Assembly: GCA_009823395.1 (NCBI GenBank)
Contig: CM020511.1
Location: forward strand, 11,993,001-12,057,000
DNA length: 64,000 nt
Reading direction: 5' to 3'
DNA from: Thamnaconus septentrionalis
Lineage: Eukaryota; Chordata; Actinopteri; Tetraodontiformes; Monacanthidae
Position 1 is the stretch's first letter. Each line of letters opens with the position of its first letter. A program made the position numbers and the translations under genes. The notes below the pieces were generated by a model. It ran no database searches. It saw nothing but the letters and a program-made list of their open reading frames with translations, and was not told the origin of the DNA. Positions 20,154 to 31,817 of the stretch are shown piece after piece.

Positions 20154-23100
20154 CCACAAACTCATCTGCATCTAACAAGTGCGTAGAAGTACTGCTGACA
20201 GATTAAAGCCATGCACACAGTAATCTCCCCAATCTCGCCATATGCCCGACGGCTGCATGCACACTGCCTGCCAGATAAATGCAGCCGGCTAACAGCCGTG
20301 TTCCTGTGTGACAGCCTCCCTCCTGCAGGCCAGCGCTGACCCAAATCTGCTGGCTTTCCCGTCCCATTTCCCCACACTTCCAACTACAAGCCCGGGACGC
20401 CGTCCTCACCACTTTCTCAAATCTCAGCGCCGCGACTCAAGCGCCTCTCAACCCTGGCAAGTTGCACTTCTACTGCCCCCTATCTTCCACTGTATAGCAC
20501 TACTTCACCGCACAGAGGCATCTTGCTTATGAAGTAGAACTAACTGAACCCCATTTCTCATAGTTTTTAAATAGTCAAGGTTTTTTTTTATGCTGGATTT
20601 GTGTTATTTGCAACTGTAATTTCATAAATTTGAATCTGGCTGTGTGCTTTTAGAAAAAGCCGATGAAAATATTCGGGGACCAAATCATTACTTTTATTAA
20701 CACTATTATTTAAAATGATTTCAGAGATTTTTTCAGCACTGACATAATTGATCTTGTCAAATAATGATATTTCAGTCAGACAGTAAGCTAAATCTGAACC
20801 AGAATCTTGGAAATAATTGGGTAATAATGGGGTCTTTTGCCACTCTGACTTCTCCACTTCTACATATTTTCCCCAGATTAAGAAAAAGCTAAACTAAAAT
20901 AAACCTGAGGTCTTCTTAACACCTCTTATCTCTTGAATTAGACATTTATTATTGTTATCAAAGCCGCTTTAATTGTGTTCACAGCCAGGGTGCACATTGA
21001 CACCTGAGACTCCTCTCACAAATCCGCTCTTCTCACTTCATGCTGGCTGTCAGTAACATGGTGAGAAAGACATACACCTCGGCAGGTTTTGTGGCTGATT
21101 AACCAACAAGTCTCCCCCATCAGTGTGAAACCCTCCTGGAGGGAGCAGGAAAAAGACTTTCCCATCCTTCCCATCCTTCTGAAAAAAAATGCCACACTCG
21201 GAGTGAAACATTCTGGATAATGAAGGAAACCTTAACCAGGTCCATCTGTATTCTGGCCCGATTCGGGCTGAGCGGCGCGAGATGATGTTTTTGAGCCGAG
21301 GGTGAAGAAATGGCAGGACAACACAAATGATTTCCTGACAGGCAACTGCAGGGGAATATTCATCTACCTGCAGTAAGTGGTTGTGTGATGTGAGACAGAG
21401 AAAAAAAAAAAACAGCACAATATTTGGACAGAGGCGCCAAACCAGCAGTGTGCAAATGGTCAATAATAAATGATCCACACGAGGACGGTGGTGCTGCTGC
21501 CAGGATCCTGTGTGGACAGGAGATTAGAGAGGATGAACACCAAAACAAAGATTCTTTTGACCTCCCAAGCACAAAAGTCCATAGATCTGAAATCCAATAC
21601 TCTAATTCTAAGCCACTATGCCATTGTGTTGGTTTCCCACTTACTCACTATTTTCTCTACTCGTTCTGTGTACCTGCTCACACTGACTGTGCAATTCTGC
21701 AGGGAGTCGGGAGTGTAACTAGCCAAGATTTTTAGTGTTACCTCATTATTCATTTTCTATTTTGGGAGTTGCAGTGCTCCTTTTCTTGCCGCCTGTTTTT
21801 TTTTTTTTATTATTATTATTTCTGGCGCAAGTTTACATTATCAAGAATCCTGCTGACGAAGCCAATCGCAGCGAGGGAAAATCAGAAGGCACGGCCGAGA
21901 AGTGCATGTCTCTGAAAGTTTTCCTTTGTGTACAACAAAAAACATAAAATTCTTTCAGTTGTTTTGACTCTGCATTCATTTCATTCAGGTTTCGTTCGAA
22001 AGACACAGTTGTTTCCTCCAAGGTCTCCCAAGCCACCTTTTCACACTAAGTCGTGACGTAAATGGCTGAAATTCTTTTGACAAAATTAAATATTTCTATA
22101 TAAAAGTACTCAACTGCATCAACCACAGTAAACTCCCTTAACATAAAAGAAGGCAGCAGGTGGGGTGCAGGCAAAATCTGAGGGTTGCATTTTTCAAAGT
22201 TTATTTTTGAAACTGGCAAAGAAAAAATACTCAGCCCTAGGAAGCAGAAACCAGCATGGTCCAAATGCTATTATATTTTTCCCTCTCCCTAGTCTAGGGG
22301 GAAGCCAAGCTCACACAAATTTAGAAAGCAGAAACAAAGAAACTGCATGTTTTCCCCTCTGCTTGTGGCCTTTCACAACACTGGATTTTTGCTTCCTGAT
22401 AAAACTGATGCTTTGTTTTTCCTTCCACACTTTTGAAAGGGGCCCACAAAAGCAGCAAGTCGCTCTTTGTTGCATCACCAAGGGCTGATTTCCAAAATGG
22501 AGCGTTTAAAACCCATATTTTCTGAGAATTGGTGAAAGCAAATACAGAGACTTCACAAACTTCTTCAAGAATTTCACTTGCAGACGAAGTGAAAGAAGTG
22601 AATTTTGCATGATAATGGACAGTCATTTCATCTTTTTTATGGAAGAAACTGATTCTAAGACTTTAATATTTGACACTTTTACTGTTACAGCACCATGAAA
22701 ATGTAATTTGACTAGGTTATTGGTCTGCCCTGAGGTAAACTTCTACATCAGGGCAGTTTTTTTTTTTTGTAGAGATGTCAGACATGCAACACATGGACAT
22801 TGCCAGTGATGGTCAACTGAAACTTTAAACCAAAGGAAACATAACCATCAGTTGACAACCTGCTCTTACGTTACTCTCAGGTTATTTGAAACTAAGTGTA
22901 ATGGAAATGTTGGTAGTTTGAGAGTAGTATGTGTCTTTTGACAATACATATAAAAAAAATGTCAATAAAGAAAAACACATCCTGTAACTTTTTGCTAATT
23001 CATGAGCCTGCTATTAAAATCTTGTTTAATGCCTTGTTTGTGTGTGTGTGTTGTTTTTTTTTAACCGCGACGTCTGTTTAGTGATAAGATAAAGATGTGG

Positions 23101-26100
23101 ATGAGTCAGTGTACGCAAACACACGAGATCATGCAGGCTAAAAAGTGCATTTAAAAAAATCCTGTGAGCAAAAAGGAGAGCAGAGAGCTTTATCTCCATC
23201 TCGCTGTGTGACAGTAAAAGAGCGGCCTTTTAATAACGGAGGGGGGGGGTTGAGGGCTGGGTTGACGGGGGATGGGGGGACGGAGAGGGGGGTGAGGGCG
23301 TTACATAAATAGTTTTATTCTGCATTGAAAGTCATTATGAGAGCGGAGATTAATCCTGTCAGACTTATATTTAGTCGGGTCTTACATCACTATGGCAAAC
23401 CAGGTTAATACTTCACTGCGCACACTTACAAAGATGCTGTTTACGTAAGACGCAGCAGCCAAAAAGTCAGCGTTTAATATTCAAACTATTCTTGTTGGCT
23501 TCCAATCATAAATACACATCAAACTGGATAACGTATCTGGGTTTACAGAAGCCTTAGATTCCAATAGTGTTTAATGAAAAAGCAAAGATTTAACACCCTT
23601 TGTGTACAGATTAAAAAGGATCAATCAACATGAATGGGATGAAAAAATACAAACTTGTATGTTTGTGGTTGGAAAGACACTGAAAATGATGTGTGTTTCA
23701 TGTTGCCACTTCTAATTACACAAAAAGAGGCTCCACTTATAAGGAGGAGGCCATATTGCCCCACCATGTATTTACAGTTGCCCAGACAATAGTTCTGCTC
23801 TGAGGTTTCATTAATTGCCCTGATCGAGCTGGACATCGGGAATTCGCAACACGCCATATTACCACGAGATGTTTGTAAATATTTCACCCAGGGCCTTTAA
23901 AAAGGCCACATAGCCGTTAATACTCTTGTGAAATCTACTGATTTACCTCATCAAACCAGGTTTGGCGACGATCGTGTTTCTCCCTTTTCAGATAATTAGG
24001 ATTCTCATTGACTGTAATACAAGGCTGTAATGTGTTGCTGCTGGCACTTTTGTTGTAATGCCATCATCCAATCACAATCTTTTCAACATGAAACGTTTTA
24101 AGAGTCACCTCCCCTCCCCTCCCCCGTCACCCACACACCACACACACACACAGTCAATGAGTCTGTGTGCAGAATGTAGACACTCTATGACAACGCAACA
24201 ATGAGGTGCAACAATGCTGCTTCGAGTACGCCAGGAAAGACGCTGAAATGTTTTGACGTGCGGAGCGAACGAGCGCAGAGCCCAGGCGCAGAAACATTGT
24301 AGGACGTGAAATGTCATCACGGCTGTTTTCCTCGTGCACGTCGGAAAAACCTGCAATTACGTCCCGCCCTCCCTCTCACACACACGGAGAGCGCGGATTC
24401 CCTCCCTGTCACACTTCCAAGCAGGCGGGATTTGTGTGTGTTTGCACACATTTCCCGTGGACACAAGTCCGCACACACTCGCAGCGGGCGACGGTTTGCA
24501 CATTCACAAAGTGATGAATCTGCATTAGTCGTTGGAATCAGTGAATAACTCAAAGCAATTAGATGCACGCGTGCACAGTAAATGGGCATGTGCACAGTGT
24601 GGTGTGGAGCCTTTGCTCCCCATTCGCTTCATTCATGTTGGCCTGTGATGTCCTAGCAATGACTTCCTATCTTTGGTGAGAAAAGTGCATTGGTCAGTTA
24701 TTCTAGGCCATTCTAGTATTGAACAAAAGGCAGCAAAAGAGAAAAAAGGCTTCAGGAAGTTCATAGATGTTGCAGAACATACAGTGCGATCCTGGATTTG
24801 CTGCCAATACGTCTCAGCATAAATACAGCGCACAGCTCCAGTTTATCTTCTGTTCTATAGTTTCAGACATGCTGGAAGAAAGACGACGCCACATGCAGGA
24901 GAATGTGATATATAATATTAAGTGCCCAACATTTCAAAGTCTTCCCAACATGTAGGCGGTTAGAAGCCTGAGTGGGAGGGGTCGTGAATATTACATCTGT
25001 GTCGACATCACAACCATGAACTTTTATGATTTGCACATTTTGGAGGTCTTTTTTTCCTTTCAGTGGCAAAAGTTTCAGAAACACCACAGAATATGAAAGT
25101 TAACAGACTTGCCCATTTTCTATAAAACAAAACAAAACGAAACAAAAAACAACAGCATTTAAAAGTATTTTCGTATGGAAGGAATCTGTCAATATTATTT
25201 TATGTCTTTGCAAGATAATTTGATTTATTCAGCTCTGGCAAAATAAAGTTGTCGGTCCACTTACAAACCAATTAAAAGAGACCTATTACAGTTTTAACCA
25301 CACAAAATAAGAGCCTCAGAAATGTTACCTACAGTACATGTAGATATTAGTTGTGGAGTTTGAACACCGTGGGGTAAAAAACCAGAGGCTACAAAAGTGC
25401 ACATAGTGAGAGGTGGTTTTCTGTTGTGGCTCAAACTGCATCTTTCAACCATTTGACTTTGAGGACTCTGATGTCAACAATCACCCAACACCTCCTCTAG
25501 GTCTCATAAAGAAATTCACATTGAGAGGAACCCCAAACTTAGGTTTTAAAGGTCATTTGAGCGATTGAGTCCGAAAGAAAATATATTCTACTCCTGGACT
25601 GCTTGTAAATTATGTATGCAACTGAGTGGTTGCGCCGCGGTGCGCTGCTACGCTAAATGACCTTTCACGATAGCTGTGACCATGTGTCCTTGGGCGTTCA
25701 GGCCCCGGAGTGAATATTATGCAACTGAGATGACAACACTGGAACTATATGTTAGTTTCAAATGTCAAATGTGTCATGGATAACTAGACCGCATGAGGAG
25801 CCTTCCGTTTTTGTTGCATCCTTTATGGGAGGAGGCAGATACCACAGAACTATTAAACCAATCTGAGCTGACTCATCCCCCGAGAAGACAGCCTGAGATT
25901 CTGCTGCCTCGTAATGAAAAGATGTTGATTGCAATTATACACAAGACTATGTGAGCAATCAGAGTGCGCACACAGCCACAGTTCCTCTCACGCTCGCCGA
26001 CTTGCCTGCGTCTGCCTGTGCTTTGTGATGCACGTCGGTGTCATATTTACATACGTTTCCTTCTATATGGCAGGGACGCTGATTGTAAGCTGCAACAACG

Positions 26101-28804
26101 TCTGTATTTAACGGAATGTTTCATGTTGTGAGAGGATATATTTTGCATATTCACGTCACTGCTATGACAGCCCTAGATAGAAGGACAGACAGACATCTTC
26201 CCTTCAGCTGTTGTCAAGGAGAAAAAACAACGAAAGCAGATTGATGAAGCTTTTGTCCCTTACATTTGATACAGACTATTTCACTATCTTTGCACAGGGC
26301 ACTGAACAGCTATGCCATATGTACACATTTATACAGATTGGAAGTTCTTAAGTTGTGTTCTGTGATAATTAATTGATTGCTAGGAAAAGAGTTCCTAGCA
26401 ATGAGGCTACGTAGCTTTGTAAGGATGGCAATGGATTTCACTGCTTCTGGTAGTGCGAGGAAGAGATTTTGCATTGTTACACTAAACTTAATTTTCTAAA
26501 ATTTAAATCTGCATAACATATAAAATTATCTAAAAGAGTAATCCAGCACAAATGAATGGCTGAGAAAGTCTTAATACACATCAGAACAGCCATTTATTAT
26601 ATCATTGACATTTTATCGACATTGACATTTATATTTGTAGACATCTCATTTTATCTCAATCTCATTTTCTCAAGATAACAAATTCATTCTATTTCAGTAT
26701 CTTGATGCACAAATCTGAGTCTGTCTACTTTTCACACCTTAAAAAAAAAAAAAGGCATTTTCGGAGTGAATGAAACACTCCTGTGGCATTTTAATTTCCC
26801 ATTGGCCAAACTTTTGATGTTACCTCACGCTTTGATAAAGAGCTGATGCAAGCCTTGTACGACGGAGACCTGACTTTGATACCACCTCCCCCTGACAGGA
26901 TGTCAGGTTTGAATCATGTCTTGGTGGGTTCGTGACTGTATCCGCCACCTCGGTGATACGGTGAACTCGGGGTGAACCCGAGCTCGAAGCACAGTGCAAT
27001 CACGCCACACAAGCTGCCTCCCAGGCTTCCAGTGCTGTCTGTCCAGCAGCGGGAGCTGCCGCTAACATGATACTTGGGGGATATAAAGCACGTGACCTAT
27101 GGGAAAACACGTTCTTGCATTGTGCCTTACTAAAAACCAGCTCTTGTGACCAATACATTCTTGGGAAAATAAAAGTATTTTGCCTTCTCCAGGCCAATGT
27201 TCTTAGTTGTCGTCTGGGTGTTGGTCTTAATTCTCAGCATCTTTAAATTCTTTTGAAAAATAGTTTTTCTTCTGTCATCATTTTACTCATTTTTATCATA
27301 TATCATTAATCTTAGGACCTTTTATTGGCCAAATATTCAGTTTTTCCCCTTGGAATTATTCCACCTCTCAAGACGTTTGGTTTGGTGTTGGGTGAGGCCA
27401 CTTTGACAGTTAAAACCAGGGTAAATTCTCCGAACCTGCAAAATCTTTCCCGAGGCCGTCTTTGAAAAACGTTCCCTGCAAGACACTAAAAATACAGCTT
27501 TGAGCAGGAAGAGGCGTGATCTCCTGTTAACGAGGGAACTCGGAGCTCATCAGATCCGAAACCAGACACTATACGTGTCACCTTTTTGTACGACGCTGCC
27601 GTCGCTGCTGCTGTAATTGTACCCACAGGAGACGGCGTTTAAGAAGCTACAAAGCCTGACACATTATTTCCTTCAAGTTTGATTTCACTCCAGACAGAAA
27701 CCACGAGCGGAATCCAGACTGTGGCATGACAGGAAAAGCTTCCCGTCATCTGCTCGGAGGACGATTAGACCCGCCTCCGATTTGAGAGCCTAAATATTAA
27801 ACACGTTCAATATTTACTAACAGAAATCCTCTCGCGGTAAAAGGGACGTCCGGGAAATCCAAGCACGCACTCTGAATTACTCACGCCGAGCGGAACGACG
27901 GCCAATCACAAGCAGGCTGATGAAAGCCAAAGGGCAAAACAAACAAAACCAAACCCCAAAATGTCCGTTCGTTAGACCCGCTGCCGCTATTTGTCGCCGT
28001 GCATTTCGATCTGTCAGATTTTCCTAATTAGCGAAGATCATAACGATCCTCTGGTGTGCGTCCGGCACCCACGTCCACTTGTCACGTCTCGCAGAGTCAG
28101 CTGTGCGTGCGGCCGTCACATGTCACCTTCCATACAGCCGTACGGCAACACGAGGCGACCTCGGCTCCAGCTGCGGCCTGACTTCTCGCTGGCAGCTGTA
28201 TTAAGTATTAATAGTTGACATTGCTCTCTTGGGCGCCGACCAGACACGCAACACTTGTAAACCTGAAAAAAAAAAAATCCACTTTTTCGCCTCCTCTGAT
28301 TCTTATTCTTGTGATTGAAGCCTCGCTTTCTGTTTCCCGGAGCAACTTTTACATCGAATCAGAGGACGTATGAAAAGCGCGTGGCAATGAATCACTCCAG
28401 CGGTGGCCGCCGCCGTCGGTCACAGCGGCAGTATATGACGTACACCACCGTTAAAAAGCTAAAAGGTCTTTTAGCTGGAGCGGCGATAAAATCCCTGTTG
28501 GTTTTTACAGCGCTGCCTTCACGCACCGTCCGCCGGGGTCAGAGCTCCCATCATTCATCAGGCCTTGTTAGAGTGGGACACTTGTGGTCGAGTCTCGGAG
28601 GGTGGTCAATGAAATTGAAGTAACTTTGTTCCTCTTTTTTTTTTGGAAGGGGGTGGAGTGCAATGATAGGTACATAAAAGAATGTCGCATCCGCTGTAAA
28701 AACACAACGGACGCGGTTGATTTAACGAGCCCCGACCTGACGGCTTGTGAAATCAGTAGCGCGGCCACACGTGTCATTGAACCTGTGTAATGTGGGCAGC
28801 ATTT
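20153..28804. other. Unique noncoding DNA, about 8.6 kb
   Basis: No gene, transposon or RNA recognised. Low-complexity items: poly-T at 22748-22768, a G-rich tract at 23239-23300, CA patches at 24131-24152, A runs near 21401 and 26741. Inverted 11-mers AAAGGTCATTT and AAATGACCTTT lie about 100 bp apart around 25,548-25,666. CpG content rises at 24,200-24,500 and 27,820-28,200. Composition is otherwise ordinary for fish intron or intergenic DNA. Confidence 0.5.
23239..23300 (+). repeat. G-rich tract with G-quadruplex potential
   Basis: At least four separated G runs (G9, G3, G4, G6, G6, G3) occur within about 60 bases with loops of 3-10 bases, matching the sequence requirement for an intramolecular G-quadruplex on the plus strand. 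Confidence 0.7.
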
Positions 28805-29560
28805 AGTTTTAGTTCAGTTTACTTCATTCGATCATATGTGCACATGTACAATCAGACACACAAAAAACCAAACGATGTTATATCCAAAAAGAGTATAGGC
28901 TGAATCTGTGCAGCTTATATTTGCTACAGATGCTGCCAAAATAATACAGTGCATGCGTAGTGCGATTTTAGAAATGAATTGCTTACCCTGCCCAATAAAA
29001 AGAAAAAACAACTAAAAACACAGACTTTACAATGATCAGACGTAACCAGATGTTACGAAGCCCCAATAACAACAGAAAGTCAACTTCTACAAAACACCAA
29101 GATAAAGAAACTCTCAAGAAAGAACAGAAAATGAAGAAGCAAATAAATAATTACATAGAATGTTGCAGGCTCGAAAGTTATATACTGGCATTTTGCCAAT
29201 CAGACACTGCACTGAAACACAGAATCAATAATCTTAGTTCATGATCTGCTTTCATTTATTTTTAAATTGTATAATACTCTTTACCCCAGCAACAGCAATA
29301 CATTTTTGCTTTAAACTGCAGTATGAACACTTGGTTGTTGAAAATGAAGTTCCCCTCTTAGTGCAAACCAACCGTCCCTGTCCTGAAGTATTTTTTGAAA
29401 GTTACTTGGGAGTGAATACTTTCTAACTTTGTAGATTATCTGTGCACTTATGCTCCTGACGTAATGAACAATTCCATTTGTATGGTGACAGTCTCCCACA
29501 TTATTTGTAATTCTTATGGCCCGTGTCTGCATTATATAAATAGGTTCATAGGTCCAAACC
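28805..29560 (-). mobile_element. LINE remnant, L2/CR1-group reverse transcriptase tail and 3' UTR
   Basis: On the minus strand, a frame entering at about 29,560 encodes the C-terminal part of a non-LTR retrotransposon ORF2: a PIYIMQTRAIRI segment, a GDCHHTNGIV segment, an AQIIYKVRKYSLPSN segment and FQKILQDRDG with ALRGELHFQQPSV. The order matches the conserved region after the reverse transcriptase core in fish LINEs (Q-R-AIRII, HT-N, YK-SLP-N, LRG). The frame breaks near 29,311, and beyond it only noncoding tail is recognisable. Toward the left end the minus strand reads AGCCTATACTCTTTTTGGATA and later CATATGATCGAATGAAG, resembling the 3' UTR end of these elements. The copy is 5'-truncated and inactive. 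It is intronic or intergenic debris, not a host gene. Confidence 0.75.
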
Positions 29561-29565
29561 CACAC

Positions 29566-30887
29566 ACGCCAATCAATTCAAACGACTGCCGTCGACAATG
29601 AGAGCAGCCGTGAAATAAGTCGTCTTTGCCTGCAGACTTCACTTCTGGAGGTGACTGGGAGCAGGACAGGAGCAGATCTATGCAGCCGGGTTCAAAGGTC
29701 AAACAGAATGCCTTTTGTTTTGTTTTGTTTTTTTCTGTCTCTCAAGAAGATTCGGCATAGAGAACCATTTTCTCAAAGGCCAGAGCTTCAGTCATTGCAA
29801 ACACAATTAGTCCCAACCTGCATCCAATAACAATTGTAATGTCCGAGTGTGGCAGAGTGCTAAAAAGGACACAGCAGGGTTTAACAAAAGAGACACCATC
29901 TCTCATTTAACCCCTAAAGCTGATCAACTGGTGTGGACTACCACCTTGTAATCTTAAACCCCCCACTGTGTGTGTGTGTGTGTTTGTGTGCCACCCTTTT
30001 TCTACAGGGCCGATTCTAAACTTCTTTTATTTTTCCTATTATACGGCCCATCCCCAAAATTGGATCGCTCTCCACTACATTGACAAAATAGATATATTAA
30101 AAAAAAAAAAAAAAAACAGAACAAACAACCAGCACATAAATTAAAACGCTGAAGAAAAGCTGCTGAGAAGTGATTAGAAAGTGGGGCAGGCAGCCGGGCA
30201 GCCTGCTCTTGGTTCCTCCTATTTGCCTGCATCTCAGAAGGAGACGTTTCCGCACCTTGATATTGCATCACAGCAAATGAGATGAGTCCGAGGAAAAAGC
30301 GCAGAGTGGCCTGGGTCCGCGCAATCCATCATTCACATCTGTCACACGCCAACATAAGTGGGCGACGCTCCATTTGCGCGGACAACGGCTGCGAGACTCT
30401 CGGCTCACCCACACACACACGCACGCACGCACGCACGCACGGGCAATTTCATTCCACACTTTGCGGCCAACCCAGTTGCTTCTTTACGTCTTCTTTAAAT
30501 GGGATTCATGCACTTGTCAGTGCCACAGTGTGACATACACAAGGGGCTGGGGGAGAGGTTTCAGAAGGCGGAGAGAAAAGGCTATCACTGGGAGAAGATT
30601 GGTGTGGCAGGACGGCAGCAGAGACTCCTCTCAGAAATGCACGGCCATGACATTAAATACGGATGCATCATATTCTCAGGTCGGGCAGACTGTCTTCAAC
30701 TCTCTTCAATTATTTTAATGCAACATAATGGATTTCCTTCAATCACTGATCAGTTTTTGACAGGATTCCCACCTGGAACAGTGTTTTTGTCTCCCCCTAC
30801 CTGTCAGAGAGTGCTGCTGTCTTTTGTTTTTGTCACCATACGCTTTGCCATGTGACTTCAACCACCTCCTTATTTGAGTAAGTTCAT
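29566..30887. other. Noncoding DNA between LINE and TIR element
   Basis: No gene seen. Contains a short TG array at about 29971-29990, an A18 run at about 30,099-30,116, and a (CA)n-(CACG)n array at 30,410-30,441. A 118-codon plus-strand open frame at 30,499-30,855 shows no family resemblance. Confidence 0.5.
30410..30441. repeat. Microsatellite (CA)5-(CACG)5
   Basis: A CA run changes directly into CACG units, the same unit as the array at 3913. Confidence 0.93.
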
Positions 30888-31479
30888 GGCTGTGTCTCAA
30901 TTCAGGGTCTGCAAATACGCATTTGAAAGGAAGTTACGTCATAGCACTGCGCGAAGGCTTGTCCCAATTCCCACAAGTCCTTAGGACGCTCAAAATGCGT
31001 ACTCGGAATGCACCCTCGTTTTAGCCAATTTCCAAGGCTGCACCGCTACTATCCTTTGTGTACTTATGTATCCCATGATGCTTTGCGTGCTGCTGCAAAG
31101 CATCGTGAGATGCTGGGAAGTCAGCTGAAATTAGCGGCATGTACTGGCAAAGACACCTCATATAAATTTAAGTATTGAAATTTCACATAGAATATGCAGT
31201 GTTAACGCAGGGTTTTTACTTATTTGAATATCGAACGACATCGTTAGATGGCGAACCAATGGTTGGCTTGATGCTATAAAAACATCACTTCCGGGGTTGG
31301 CCAGCAGGAGGGAACGGCGGTGATGCAATGAGGAAATGCGCCGAAGGCTAGACCGTCCCGTGTGGTTACCGGGGAGTCGGGGTTTGGTTCGTCCTGCTAG
31401 GCCGGGTCCTCTAAGAACGCTTCCTTCAGACTGAGGACGCTCGTTTCGAAGGATTCAGACCCTGAATTGAGACAAAGCC
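30888..31479. mobile_element. Nonautonomous DNA transposon, 24-bp TIRs, 3-bp target duplication CAT
   Basis: The left end GGCTGTGTCTCAATTCAGGG+TCTG and the right end, read in reverse, GGCTTTGTCTCAATTCAGGG+TCTG agree at 23 of 24 bases. CAT lies immediately outside both ends (30885-30887 and 31480-31482), consistent with a 3-bp target-site duplication. The 592-bp interior has no coding capacity. Three-base duplications are the rule for PIF/Harbinger, but those prefer TWA, so the superfamily is left open. The interior has subterminal GGACGCTC motifs near both ends. The right end abuts the LTR-like sequence that follows. Confidence 0.82.
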
Positions 31480-31482
31480 CAT

Positions 31483-31817
31483 GTCTGGGATTTTCCCACC
31501 ATTTCGTTGACTCACCTGATTCCCATCTTAGACAATCAGACTAACTACTTAAGCCCAGCCTTGGCAATCCTGCTTTGTCTGATCGTCAGTTCTAGTCTTC
31601 AAATGTTCCTGACCATTTTGAGAAGCCACTTGTTCTGTTTTCATCACGCCTGGTCAGACTGTTCCTGTTTTTGACCCCTTGCCAGTGGATTTGGACTTCC
31701 CTGCCACAGTCTGCCTGTGTACGACCCCTGCCTGTTTTTGGACTGGATTTGAAAAAAAGAAATAAAGAATTCTGATTGTCTCTGATCCGCTTGTGGTTCC
31801 TGAATTGTGCCTTGACA
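31483..31817 (+). mobile_element. Solo LTR-like sequence of a gypsy-type retrotransposon
   Basis: The segment has the signature composition and order of fish gypsy-type LTRs: ACTACTTAAGCCCAGCC (core-promoter-like), TTGTCTGATCGTC, repeated CCTGTTTTTGACC and CTGCCTGTTTTTGGACTG segments, the polyadenylation signal AATAAAG at about 31,761, and an end reading TGGTTCCTGAATTGTGCCTTGACA. The right border is well marked at GACA. The left border is unclear: TGTC at 31,482-31,485 would mirror the right GACA, but the TIR element abuts exactly here, and its CAT target copy overlaps, so the true LTR start may have been upstream of the TIR insertion. No flanking 4-6 bp duplication, primer-binding site or gag-pol sequence is seen. 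Only regulatory repeat remains; nothing is coded. Confidence 0.65.

Noticed and set aside
25548..25666. Inverted 11-mers AAAGGTCATTT / AAATGACCTTT considered as MITE ends
   Set aside because: The similarity stops abruptly outside the 11 bases, no target duplication is visible, and the interior matches no element I recognise.
26850..27000. Possible tRNA-like segment with GTTTGAATC and GGGTTCGTGAC motifs
   Set aside because: No cloverleaf can be formed and box A is absent at the right distance.
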